A DNA stretch of 36,869 bases from Entrophospora sp. SA101 (Eukaryota > Glomeromycota > Glomeromycetes > Entrophosporales > Entrophosporaceae), in assembly GCA_958430865.1 (NCBI GenBank), contig CAUDNR010003334.1, positions 146,647 to 183,515 on the forward strand, given 5' to 3'. The notes under the pieces are model-generated. The model saw only the letters and a list, made by a program, of their open reading frames with translations. It ran no database searches and was not told the DNA's origin. The position numbers and the translations under genes are program-made. Shown in pieces: positions 1 through 9,840 of this stretch (position 1 is its first letter; every line of letters starts with the position of its first letter).

Positions 1-1504
1 AAACTTTTTGATCAATAAGTTGGTTAATTTTTTTAATTTTTATATTAATTGATTTTTTATTATGTTTTAATTGAATTCTTCAATAAGAATAAATAATCCA
101 TTTGATCAATTTACCATATTCATCTGCAGTGATTTTATTTATGTTTGTACGTGAACATGGATTTATTTTTATTATATCTATATTTATTAATATATACTAA
201 ATATTTTTGGATACAAAATTCTGATAAATTTCACGCACAACGTTTAGTAAATAAATAAAAAACCCGATTTTTAGTGATACAAGTTATTTGCTTACTAAAT
301 TATTAGATAAATTTTTTTTATTCGGACCCGGACACTTTACCGACAAGCATTGTGTTAAAAATTTGCCAAGGACTGTGTGAAGACCCGAATAACTAGTTAA
401 AAGTTTGGTTTTTACAACAAGTTAAATCAACCGTTAATTAAATAATAACACCCACTTATTATCTTTACTTTGCATCAAAAACCAGTTCATAAAAATACAA
501 TATAGATACATGTGTAATATATATTTTTTTGTCTGACGAAATTGATAAAAATTGCATATTCATGTTAAATTTATTATTATTTTTATATATACACACAAAA
601 AAAAAAAATTTTTTTAAAAAAATAACAAAAAAAAATTTTAAAAATGAAATATTATGGGCAATGTCCTGAAGAAACTTTATAGTTGATCTAATGTTACGGT
701 CATTTAAATCCATATTTCATGATTACGATCTTGTGGTTTCTGTGGATGTCGGGGTGTTCCTCGCAAGACCATTTCTATGTCAAGTTCGACTTTACTTTGA
801 TTGTCGCTAAAGTGTTCCATACCCAAATTTATTCAAGTTCTTAGCCGGTTAAGGTTTTTCTACCGGCTAACATCACTAGTAAAAGATTTTAGGGGTAATT
901 TGTGAACCATAAATATATGATTTCATCTGATCTGCAATGCACAGCTCATCCATTGATGTCATTCAACACTCAACATTAAACATTAAACATTAAACATTCA
1001 ACATTCAACATTCAATATTGAATTATTGATTGTTATCTTCTATCTATATAAACAGTAATTTGTTTGTAAAACTCTATTACTATTGTACATCACTTATGTT
1101 CAAACAATACTTTATATTTGTATTTGCTCAAAGTCGATGGCATTTTTCATTTTCCAGTTTAAATTTTGAATATTAATGTCACATTTTGGTTAATATTATT
1201 GCAATAGAGTTTAACTAAATAATAAATATTTAATATCAATCAAAAAATGGAACACAAAATTATTGATTAGCAAATTCACTTCACCAATCAATTTATTATT
1301 TGGTTATTATTGTTATTAAACCTCGTGTTCGAAACATCAATTCATGTGCGTCGATCGTTTAACAGCGAAATTTATGAAAATTATAATCCTTGGAATATAA
1401 TTTATATAATAAATAATAAATAAAAACACACACACACACAAACACAAACATATATATATATAATAAATCCTTTTTTTTAAAAGTTATTTGTTTAAAAAAA
1501 AATA
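1..1504. other. Intergenic left edge, no gene seen
   Basis: No convincing coding region on either strand. It holds AT-rich sequence with homopolymer runs (about 597-640), a perfect 9-bp stem around a 12-base loop at 841-870 (TTAGCCGGT / ACCGGCTAA), a 7-bp tandem repeat at about 961-1018, and CA and TA microsatellites at about 1425-1462 just before the first gene. The only longer open frame (465-713, minus) is lysine/phenylalanine-rich translation of A/T runs. Confidence 0.6.
961..1018. repeat. Short tandem repeat, 7-bp unit CATTAAA/CATTCAA
   Basis: Head-to-tail heptamers: first CATTAAA copies, then CATTCAA copies, ending in CATTCAATATTG. Simple satellite DNA with no coding sense. Confidence 0.8.
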
Positions 1505-3105
1505 ATGACTGATAATAATTTTACATTAGTATGTTATAATGTTGGTAAATGTGTTTGTGATTTTCGTATAAATTTATATGGATGTAAAGAAGAGAATTTA
1601 ATCGTCGCGATAAATTATGTACTTTTATCAGTCACAGTAACTGGGTTTCTCATGAGTTGTTATTTTTTATATTCACGTAAATTTATCAAAAAACAAACAT
1701 TATTTTTCCCATACAAAACAAATGATGGGATTTTAAGACCTAGATCACAAGATGCTTTCCATATACTTGTAATAGTATTTTTTTTACGTAAGTATATTGA
1801 TTAACATTCATTACTTATTGTATGAAATGAGACTTGCTAAATCGTGTCTGGACATTCCAAATTTCCATCTGGAAATTTTGGAATGTTTCATAGTCGGACA
1901 TACAATAAACCAGTTAGTTATATATAGTTAAATTTTGCTATCGATCAATTAATTATCCAATCAATTGATATTTCGCAGTTAACACCGTACACATAGCACT
2001 GCTACTTTCTGAAGCTTATCCAAGTACTATTCTGGCCGAAAGTAAGAAATGATTAGATTTAAATCGACCAAATTTTAATTGATTGATTGACGATAAGATA
2101 GGAAGAAGAGTGTTATTGTGTTTATTTTTATATTTGTATTTATATTTATTGTCTGTTATCCGAATATTTATATTTCTGTGCAGTTGGCCAGGATGTTCCT
2201 CGATCTTTAGGTTTTGGTGTAGCGGTATTAATACCTATTAGCACAGGTAAGTAGGCAATAGGAGGTATCATTAATTAACAACCATTACAATTCATCACTT
2301 CTTATCATCGCGATATTCTTCTCATTATTAGTATATTCAACACCCAAATTAATTGCACACACAAGGACTAAAACGCTCTTTGATAAAGGAGTGGTTGTTG
2401 ATATTATTGGATTCACACAAATCATTGGACCATTTGTCACCTTAACACCATTTGCATATCTGACAGGATATTATGCACAAGATAATTATGATATAGAAAA
2501 ATCTATATTTTACTTTAGAGCACACTATATATTATGGGGATTTTGGACGAGTTATTTTATTATTGTAATAATTATATTTTGGATAAATTTGAAAAACAAA
2601 TTAAACAATTATATCCAAGAATTGGAAAACAGTCAAAATGAAGATTTGAATTTGAAATTAATCAAAATTAGAAAAGTCACAAAAAATGTAAATTTTATGT
2701 TGTTTTTATTTATTTGTTCATTGAAAATTTTATCAGCTTTTAATCAATTTAATTTCAACCAACTTATATATATATAACAGTTATCAATTATAGTATCAAC
2801 ATTTCTAAGCACGAATGTTTCTTATACAATATTTTGTTTTGTTTATGGATTATGGCATCACAACACCACAATACTTATATCGGTTATAAATTGGTTCTAT
2901 TTCTTTATATGGAATTTTTCTTTGATTGTTATGATTATTATAACAAGGCTTATATTTACCTGCAAGTAAGTTGTTGGATTAGACGGTGGAAATTAATCAA
3001 TTAATCTAGTTATTAATTATTATTACTAATTTTAGTATTTATAGAACTCTTGACGCGTCAAGAGATTCGAGCATCAGCAGCAGTAATGATAATGATAATG
3101 ACTAA
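1505..3105 (+). CDS. Seven-transmembrane receptor-like protein, six exons
   Basis: Proposed exons: 1505-1787, 1979-2041, 2184-2246, 2332-2687, 2781-2965, 3036-3105. All introns are GT-AG, every junction keeps frame, and the product is 339 aa. Residues ~31-57 (NLIVAINYVLLSV...) and ~83-106 (AFHILVIVFF...) are the first membrane spans. Further hydrophobic helices follow: SLGFGVAVLIPIST, VVVDIIGFTQIIGPFV, ILWGFWTSYFIIVIII, LSIIVSTFLS... and VINWFYFFIWNFSLIVMI. A polar loop (about ELENSQNEDLN) precedes the sixth, and the tail is Ser/Asn/Asp-rich (ending NDNDND). The overall topology is that of a G-protein-coupled receptor, but I see no diagnostic family motif. Intron 4 (2688-2780, 93 bp, phase 0) is the weak point: it encodes a hydrophobic stretch in frame before a TAA inside a TA microsatellite, so it could be exon. 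The ATG at 1505 follows A-rich leader sequence. A plasma-membrane location is inferred. Confidence 0.72.
1816..1909. repeat. Imperfect fold-back sequence inside intron 1
   Basis: The core hairpin at about 1852-1886 pairs ACATTCCAAATTTCCA with TGGAAATTTTGGAATGT (one bulge). Outside it, TTATTGTATG near 1816 faces CATACAATAAA near 1899, so the stem extends discontinuously over ~95 bp. It may be a small MITE in the intron of the receptor-like gene, or a local secondary structure. Confidence 0.5.
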
Positions 3106-3215
3106 CATTTGAAATCCCAATATTAATTCCATGTGAATTTCACAAACATTTGTATGGTTGAACGTGGTGTAACAAATTTTTTTTTTTTTTGAAAAAAATT
3201 TTTATCAATAATAAA

Positions 3216-3433
3216 ATGAACCATTTTCAAATAATATTTAAATCCTTAGTGATAATAGTATTATTATTAAATGCAAAATCGCTTCCTTTCGCATATTTAT
3301 TAAGATATATACCACCATGGTTTAGGCTTTATTATCGTGTGTATATTAATAATAAAGGAAGGGAAAAGAAAAATTTATGGAGAATTGTTGAACAAACGCA
3401 TACAGTGTGGCCTGATGATGTAAGTATATATAC

Positions 3434-3472
<39 letters not shown>

Positions 3473-4249
3473 TAAATTAAATGAATGTTGACCTTTTGAC
3501 CTCTCACCTTTTGGCTCTTTGATGATGGCTATTTTTATAAGTTTTTATCAATTATTTTAATAATATTGTTTACTTTAGTTAGATTCAAATATTCATATGA
3601 ATAACGGGTAAGCAGTACGTATACTCTTCACTTGAGATTTTTATTTAACAAATAAATTAATCAATTAAATTATTAATCAAATAGATCTTATAGTAAAATG
3701 ATGGATTATGCGCGTAATTTGTTTGCAATTGAACAATTTGAAGAATACGTTGTAAAAAAAGAACAGAAATTTGTAGTTTCCGGTAAATATATAACAATAA
3801 TATAATAAAATGATATTATATGTAATAATAACTTATAATAATGATGATGAATGCTCTCGTATAATATACTATTAGCTATTTATACATATTATAAAAAAGA
3901 AATAGGACCATTCGTTAATTATAAAGTGTTGACTAGATTACTCACATGGAACGAGAAATGGTTTTTTTTATTACACACGTTTATTATAACTAAAACTGAT
4001 GAAATAGTCACTATCGGTGTATCAAAATTGGTTATTAAAGATAAAACGGGGAAAACAATTCCACCTGAAAGCTTTTTTTTAGCAAATGGATTGTGTGATA
4101 ATGAATCAGAAGACGATAAAATTGAAAGAGAAAATCTTCGAAAATTCGGATGGAAATTTGTTGAAGGCTTATTTGGGATTGAGGGATTGATTGATTTTAA
4201 TAAAAATAACATTGATATTAATAACAAACGACCTGCTTCTAAACTTTAA
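3216..4249 (+). CDS. THEM6-like hotdog-fold thioesterase family protein, four exons
   Basis: Exons 3216-3419, 3579-3607, 3685-3782 and 3876-4249 are joined by GT-AG introns and all keep frame, giving 234 aa (human THEM6 is of similar length, about 208). The first ATG of the frame that gives a sensible N-terminus is at 3216. Residues ~9-20 form a hydrophobic signal-anchor (SLVIIVLLLNA). Residues 67-80 read DDLDSNIHMNNGSY, matching the hotdog signature D-x-D-x-N-x-H-M-N-N with the usual catalytic or substrate-binding Asp. The motif is assembled only after splicing exons 1-3, which supports the exon model. A second hotdog half follows (GPFVNYKVLTRLLTW..., then a beta-rich region to ~190). Members are thought to act on acyl-CoA or acyl lipids at the ER membrane; the substrate is unknown here. 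It lies 110 bp downstream of the receptor-like gene on the same strand. Intron 1 carries a CA microsatellite. Confidence 0.82.
3435..3469. repeat. (CA)n microsatellite in intron 1 of the THEM6-like gene
   Basis: An uninterrupted CA dinucleotide run just after the 5' splice site. It is intronic, so length variation should not change the protein. Confidence 0.9.
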
Positions 4250-5640
4250 TAATCATAATTATAACTATAGTTAAATCAAAGCTTTGTCTTGCTTGAACTT
4301 TATGAGTTATCGTTACTCAATTAAAAGTGGATTATTGACAAAGCAATATTAAAATAAAAATTACGTTTTTTTATTTTTTTACAATTAAAAAATAAATAGG
4401 TTTATTATCATAAATTATTAGAAATAAATTTATGATGAGGATAAACGTAAACACTATTAATTAAGTTATTTTACATTACGGGTGTCAACTCTAGGGAGGA
4501 TAATATCAAATGTGTTTGTGGGGAGGCAGTTGGTAATGAAGAAGGAATGTCAAATTTAAAAAATTCCACTTGATTGCTTCCATATTCAATAATGGCTTTT
4601 TACTGACATACAACCATCCAGAGGTATGCTTTTGCACATTTAATCTGCCATGAAATAAATATTTCGATTTGTTATGTACCAGAAGTTTATATTTTTTTCT
4701 CATCTTTCGATATACTTGGTGTGAAATTTTAATAAATAGTATCACATTAGCATTTGTGATGGTTTTCACAATATCACATTCAATCAATATTATGAAAATC
4801 CGACCTGGAGGCTCTTTCTGCTCCTGATTATAAAGGAATATCAAATCATTGCATTAATGATGAATTACCTCTTACTGCCTTCGTTTTAACAGTATTTTTT
4901 GTGAATTGTTCACGTGGTTTCTTATCAAAATTATATAGGTTTTCCAGATTCATTTAATATTTTAATAGTTCGACGAGTTAATTTTTCTGATCATTTGTTA
5001 AATTAAAAAAAATCATCATCAGAAGCTAAATTTGATACTTCAACTTTCATAGTCACAAATATATATATACACCAAGTACCTACATGTAGACATTCGCCGT
5101 AAAATAGGACGTCGTATTACATTTTGGAGGAATTCATTAGTGGGATAATAATGCTAAGGAAGATTATGGGTGCTATTGGTAATCGTAATCTTTTCATCCT
5201 GCTAGATTTCGTTCAAGCTGATGACAAATATTGTACTTTGATGCCTGTCTGCTGTAAATCGTTCCTCCATTGTTGAATTGGTTATTTCAACATTGATCTT
5301 TAATAAAATCATTCATCACATAAAAACAAAATATTTGTGAAATTACCACACGAGAGTTTTATCTAGAATCTGTTTTACATTTTATCTATCCATCTGTTCC
5401 TTAGAATCTCGTAATTTATCAACTTCATCAAAGAATCTATTGGTTGGTTTGATCATAAATTAAATATACATTTTCCTTTTTCTTCTTCTTATCCACTTTT
5501 AGAGACATTTTGCTTGAAAGTACAATGATGGAAGACCAAATAATTAATTTTTCTATGAATATCTTAATAAAATTTACAGGTGGTTGATCGATCCAATGAC
5601 AAATTATATTTTAGCACCTGTTTTGTTTAAACATGTCTTT
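4250..5640. other. Intergenic; one unassigned open frame
   Basis: No recognised gene. A 112-codon frame on the minus strand (4844-4506) has a mixed, rather protein-like composition (VYRKMRKKYKLLVHNKSK, then LFHGRLNVQKHTSGWLYV), but I cannot place it in a family and see no splice partners. It may be a decayed gene fragment. The rest is AT-rich with no clear structure. Confidence 0.4.
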
Positions 5641-5644
5641 TAGG

Positions 5645-5762
5645 GTCTGATTCATTTCGTCGACAATCATTTAGTTTCATCGAAAGTTCATTTCGTCGAC
5701 AATCACTTCATCGACAATCATTTCATCATTTCATCGAAAGTTCATTTTGTCGAAAGTCCATT
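5645..5762. repeat. Degenerate minisatellite built on TTCATTTCGTCGACAATCA
   Basis: About five imperfect, variably truncated units of the form TTCATTTCGTCGACAATCA and TTTCATCGAAAGTTCA follow one another. The unit contains a SalI-like GTCGAC. No coding frame runs through it. Confidence 0.65.
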
Positions 5763-5899
5763 TCTTTATTATGTTTATGTGAAATAGGTTTACTAACATA
5801 TTAGTTTAATTAGTGAATAATTTTGGGTTTAAATGTTTATTTATTTTATTTAGTCGAAATTAATTAAAGATTTAGAGCTATGTTTTAACAAAATTTTAA

Positions 5900-6097
5900 T
5901 ACAGTCAAAGCTCGTTATAGTGGACCCTTGGTTCCATATGTAATTTTTCTCTTTTTTTCCACTATAACGAAATTTTATTATGTTTTCCACTATATCGAGC
6001 GGAATTAATTAGCATTGGAAACAAAAAAGATCCACTATAACGAGATTTTATTATGTGTCCACTATAACGAGATCCACTATAACGAGCTTTGACTGTA
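5900..6097. mobile_element. Pogo-like MITE with perfect 25-bp terminal inverted repeats
   Basis: The left end (5900-5924) begins TACAGTCAAAGCTCGTTATA, and the right end (6073-6097) is its exact reverse complement over 25 bp. The outermost TA at each end fits the TA target duplication of Tc1/mariner/pogo elements, and CAGTC...CTCGTTATA is typical of pogo-type ends. The interior (about 148 bp) repeats the phrase CACTATAACGAGAT and has no open frame, so the element is non-autonomous. A similar weaker phrase (CGTTATAATGAG) recurs at about 6170-6222, perhaps a second decayed end. Confidence 0.85.
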
Positions 6098-7062
6098 GTT
6101 AAATATAAATAAAAATAAAAATATAAAATCACATGATAATGATTTTCGCATGACTTTATATGAACTCCCGTTATAATGGCAATCTCGTTATACTAATATT
6201 TTTTGCTTGTCGTTATAATGAGAGCAACTTGTATGCACCATTTTATTGCAAAAGGTTTTAAATATCCATCTGCACACATTTATTCAATATCATTTATCAT
6301 TTAGCATAGGCTTGGTAATGCATTTTTTGACTCAAATTTTCTTGCAGAAGGATCAAGTAAGTGACCAAAGTGTTCATTATAAGATGTAGTGATATATGCA
6401 CAGCATAAAATTCTCTAATTGCTATGCAATCTAGCACTAAGTTATTAACATAGGTTATTAACTGCCAATTGCTACTTTGAACAAAACTACCAGAAATTAA
6501 TTAGCCTTTACCTACAACCAAATTATTTTTCTACCCGCCGACTGTTTCCACATAAAGTTCTCTTGAAAGATTAGAAGATGATATTTATTAAATAAACAAA
6601 TATATATCCGAAACTATTTACATACCTTTTCTGTTCGTTCAATGCTTCTTCCAGTAACATTAATCGCCATATTAAAAAACACAAAAAACCAGAATAAAAT
6701 CTTAAAAGCGCGAATTAATAATAAATTTCATTGGTTATTTTTTTTGTAAATCATAACCAATTTAATATTTTTGAGGCCAATTTGGGAAATTGTCGATGGG
6801 AAAAAATAAATGACATTACCTCTCATTTTCAATGACGAATTATTGTCAGAATGTGTAGCTTCTCATTGTATTTAAGCTGGTATATGACAACTTTTTAAAG
6901 ATTTTTGAGAGAGAAAAAAGTGTAAATAAAAAACCTTTATTAAGAATTATAAATTAAATAGCAATTTTAAATTATCTAATTCTACGATCCAAGCTCTTGA
7001 TATTCATTGGAGACTAGTATTTGTTTAAAAATTTTTTCTTTTGTTTCAAAAAAGAAATTAAA
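6098..7062. other. Intergenic, no gene seen
   Basis: AT-rich. Contains scattered CGTTATAAT motifs near 6170-6222 that resemble the neighbouring MITE ends, and nothing else I can support. Confidence 0.5.
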
Positions 7063-7460
7063 TTAAGAAAATAAATTATTATTAAGACTATGACATTCAA
7101 ATTTATCTAATAGCTTTCTTTTTATTATAACTAAGAAGCCAACAGCTACTAAGTTAAATATTAATAATGCTATCGCAGTCTCTTTTGAGACTGTTGCTGC
7201 CGTTGTTAAAAGCTGAACAGCTATAAAAAGCATATTGTTGTTCGAATTATCGCCATTTGTATTCTGGTGAGATATATTGTTGTTGTCAAATTATCGCCGT
7301 TTGTATTCCGGCGAGACATATTGTTGTTGTTGTTGTTATCGTATAAAATATCTATCAGAATGCTTGAACGAAAATGATCATGATGAGCATGAGCTTCGCT
7401 AGGAACACTAGGTGCATCTGGCGAAGGAACATCATCACCTTGACTATTTTGAAAATTCAT
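7063..7460 (-). pseudogene. Small single-pass membrane protein gene, frame broken by 44-bp tandem duplication
   Basis: Reading minus from ATG at 7460, the N-terminal half is acidic and His/Asn-rich (MNFQNSQGDDVPSPDAPS, HAHHDH, a run of Asn from AAC repeats, then MSRRNTNGDN). The frame then runs out at 7221. A different frame from about 7250 to the TAA at 7065-7063 encodes NNNMLFIAVQLL, then a membrane span ending AVGFLVII, followed by KRKLLDKFECHS. The two frames meet in a 44-bp direct tandem duplication (the AATTATCGCC phrase at 7245 and 7289). 44 is not a multiple of three, and counting only one unit puts start and stop in one 117-codon frame. No intron of suitable length is visible. Function unknown. 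The layout (polar N-terminus, one C-terminal span, basic end) resembles the gene at 20449-20915. Confidence 0.6.
7245..7332. repeat. 44-bp tandem duplication inside the small membrane-protein gene
   Basis: Two adjacent copies of a ~44-bp unit containing AATTATCGCC(A/G)TTTGTATTC(T/C)GG(T/C)GAGA; the phrase starts at 7245 and 7289. The copies differ at several bases, so the duplication is not brand new. Confidence 0.8.
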
Positions 7461-7931
7461 TGTATTTTTTATTAATTTACTAATAAACGTGTGATGAAAG
7501 AAATAACTATCAAGATGAAAAACGAGGAAAAATGTTAATCAAAAAACAAGAAAGAAAAGAAATAATTTAAAACAATTTTAATCAAGTACATGCTCGGTGT
7601 ATTTATAAATATAAGTAGAACAACAAATCTAATGTGCTTTATGGATGGTACACAGAATACTGAAAGGGAAAATTTACTTGATATTAAAAAAAAATAAAAG
7701 ATCAAACAATTCTTTTTTTGTGTAACACGTGTATTTTCATTGTTTTACAATTAATAAAATTTATATGACATTACCTCATCGTAAAAAAAAAAAAAAAAGA
7801 AATAAAAACAAAAAAAACCAGAATTATATTCAGAAGATAATCTGCTGTAATTCTAATATACATTTTGAAATGTTATTGCATGGCGAATTTCTAAGGAATC
7901 AATAATAAGACCCATCACAATATAACAAATG
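7461..7931. other. Intergenic, no gene seen
   Basis: Probable upstream region of the minus-strand membrane-protein gene. AT-rich with A-runs near 7686 and 7783. No open frame or repeat that I can support. Confidence 0.5.
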
Positions 7932-8425
7932 TTGATGGTGATTTTTCATCAATGGTGTTTGTTACCTTCAAAAATCTCTCTGTATTGATAAACTAGATAT
8001 ATTATACTATTCCATACTCAAAGTTGGAAATGATATCTCTCCTTTTCACTGACTAGTAGCATTTTGAAAAATGTGTTTTTATTATATCCATTACACTATT
8101 GGCAATTTTTGATGGTGATGTTTTCATCAATGGTGTTTGTTACCTTCAAAAATCTCTCTGTACTGATAAACTAGATATATTATATTATTTTATACTCAAA
8201 GTTAGAAATGATATCTCTTTTCACTGACTAGTAGCATTTTGAAAAATGTGTTTTTATTATATCCGTTACACTATTGGCAATTTTTGATGGTGACGTTTTC
8301 ATCAATGGTGTTTGTTACCTTCAAAATCTCTCGTACCGATAAACTAGATATATTATACTATTCCATACTCAAAGTTGGAAATAATGTCCCTCTTTTTCAC
8401 TGACTAGTAGCATTTTGAAAATATG
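7932..8425. repeat. Three direct copies of a ~177-bp unit
   Basis: The phrase GATGGTGA...TTTTCATCAATGGTG starts at 7934, 8111 and 8286 (spacing 177 and 175). Each copy continues with TTTGTTACCTTCAAAA, AACTAGATATATTATA and CACTGACTAGTAGCATTTTG. Copies 2 and 3 are the most alike, and the last is cut off near 8425. Non-coding, with no unique spacers between units. Confidence 0.85.
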
Positions 8426-8906
8426 ATTTTATTTATTATTTTCTTTGCGTTGTCGATCATTAAAAAAAAAATCATAAACACTATATGAGATTACTTAATT
8501 TTGATTTATTTATACTGTAACATCCCCCCAGACACTTATGGTAGGTGAGTGTATATACATGTACAATTTTATATTGCGAAATTGCGAGAAATCACGTGTG
8601 ACATGATTATTATATTTGTATGTTTATTTGCTTATCATTAATTATCTTTTAAACCTAGTCAATGCAGAATTCGAAACACAACATCAAACAAATTTACATT
8701 ATTGGTTGAATGGAGTTTATGAATACACCAAAAAAACAACCCTTCGTACTATTCAATGTAACCTCAAAAACTCAGAGAAATGGGTACTATTGAACATAAA
8801 GATGCAATGGGTCATCCATAAACATTAACACGTTCAAATGGGAAATTGACGAATCCTGAGTTATAAGATGCCAACTTGCAATTAAATTCAAGAGACACAT
8901 TAATTT
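8426..8906. other. Intergenic up to the inverted-repeat boundary; weak open frame
   Basis: A 70-codon frame (8616-8828, plus) contains HQTNLHYWLNGVYEYTKK and could be a decayed exon, but no family is recognisable. The unique flank ends at 8906, where the 12-kb inverted repeat begins without a transposon end or target duplication at the junction. Confidence 0.4.
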
Positions 8907-9003
8907 TATAAAAAGGAATTTGCAGTTTCACGAAGTTGGTTGCGTTGTGATAAATACTCTCTATTGATCATATCGAGAAGGGAAGAGAGAAGTCAACATG
9001 GCA

Positions 9004-9039
9004 TGTTGATGTTGATGTTGATGTTGATGTTGATGTTGA
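9004..9039. repeat. Hexamer tandem repeat (GTTGAT)n
   Basis: About six head-to-tail copies of GTTGAT, just inside the arm boundary. It generates a spurious His-Gln frame on the minus strand. The same tract appears reverse-complemented at 33264-33299. Confidence 0.85.
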
Positions 9040-9112
9040 GGAGATGTTGAAAATAAACTTTTGTTAAACTTAATTTTTGGAAATTCTTTTGTGACTTGCA
9101 GATCAATGAGCG

Positions 9113-9840
9113 TACAATGAACCCTCCATAAATGCATGCTATGTCTCATTCCCAACCTCGGGAATTAGAGATAAATGCACACCCTCCATATTCTGCACTG
9201 CACGGTCTTCCCCCATCCCCGTTCATATAAAACCACCCTCTCTAAATACACTCCCGTGACTTTTACGTGATTTATTTGCTAAATAAATTCGTGTTAAACG
9301 TTATTTATATCTATTTATTATTTTTGTTACCTCTTTTTTAATATTAGTAATGGAAAATAAAGGATGAAGTAAGCTACTATTGCTTATAAAGGATTAAATG
9401 AATGTTTGCTGCTTCTTTTTTTTTAATTGACAAAGAGTTATTAGAATAATAATGATAAATACACAAATGGAGAAAATTATATATACGCGAAATTAAAAAA
9501 AACAAAGGGTAAAAGATCACAAATTTTTTTTTGAAATTTTATGTTTAATAAAAGTAACAAAATAAAATAAGAAAATTCTAAAAACAATTAAGACAAGTTA
9601 ATGTCCTTGAGCAGTTTATTAATTTTTTTAAAAAAAAAATTCAATGAAGCAAACCACAATGGAACAATTTTTTAGTCAACAATAATATTAATATGTAATA
9701 ATAATAGTAATTAAAAAAATATCTACAATAATAATAATAATTTTTATTAGTATTACGTGCAACCAATAAAATCCTTCCCCTCCATAAACGCATGCTCTCA
9801 TCCATTCCCAAGGGGGTGCACTTATGGAGGGTTCACTGTA
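9113..9840. mobile_element. Non-autonomous Tc1/mariner/pogo-type element (~724 bp)
   Basis: The left end at 9115 reads CAATGAACCCTCCATAAATG. The right end at 9838, read inward, is CAGTGAACCCTCCATAAGTG. These inverted termini agree at 18 of 20 bases, and TA flanks both (9113-9114 and 9839-9840), as expected for TA-targeting elements. A second inner match (GCATGCT...CATTCCCAA) extends the similarity. The interior has no transposase frame. Copy in the right arm at 32463-33190. Confidence 0.75.

Noticed and set aside
465..713. 82-codon minus frame near the left edge
   Set aside because: Composition is Phe/Lys/Asn from A/T homopolymers; no family resemblance or splice context.
7932..8425. CRISPR-like or regulatory array
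   Set aside because: Units are ~177 bp, directly adjacent and without unique spacers, in an intron-containing eukaryotic genome.
8961..9155. Minus frame with a His-Gln repeat
   Set aside because: Produced by the GTTGAT hexamer repeat and running into the end of a MITE; no coding evidence.
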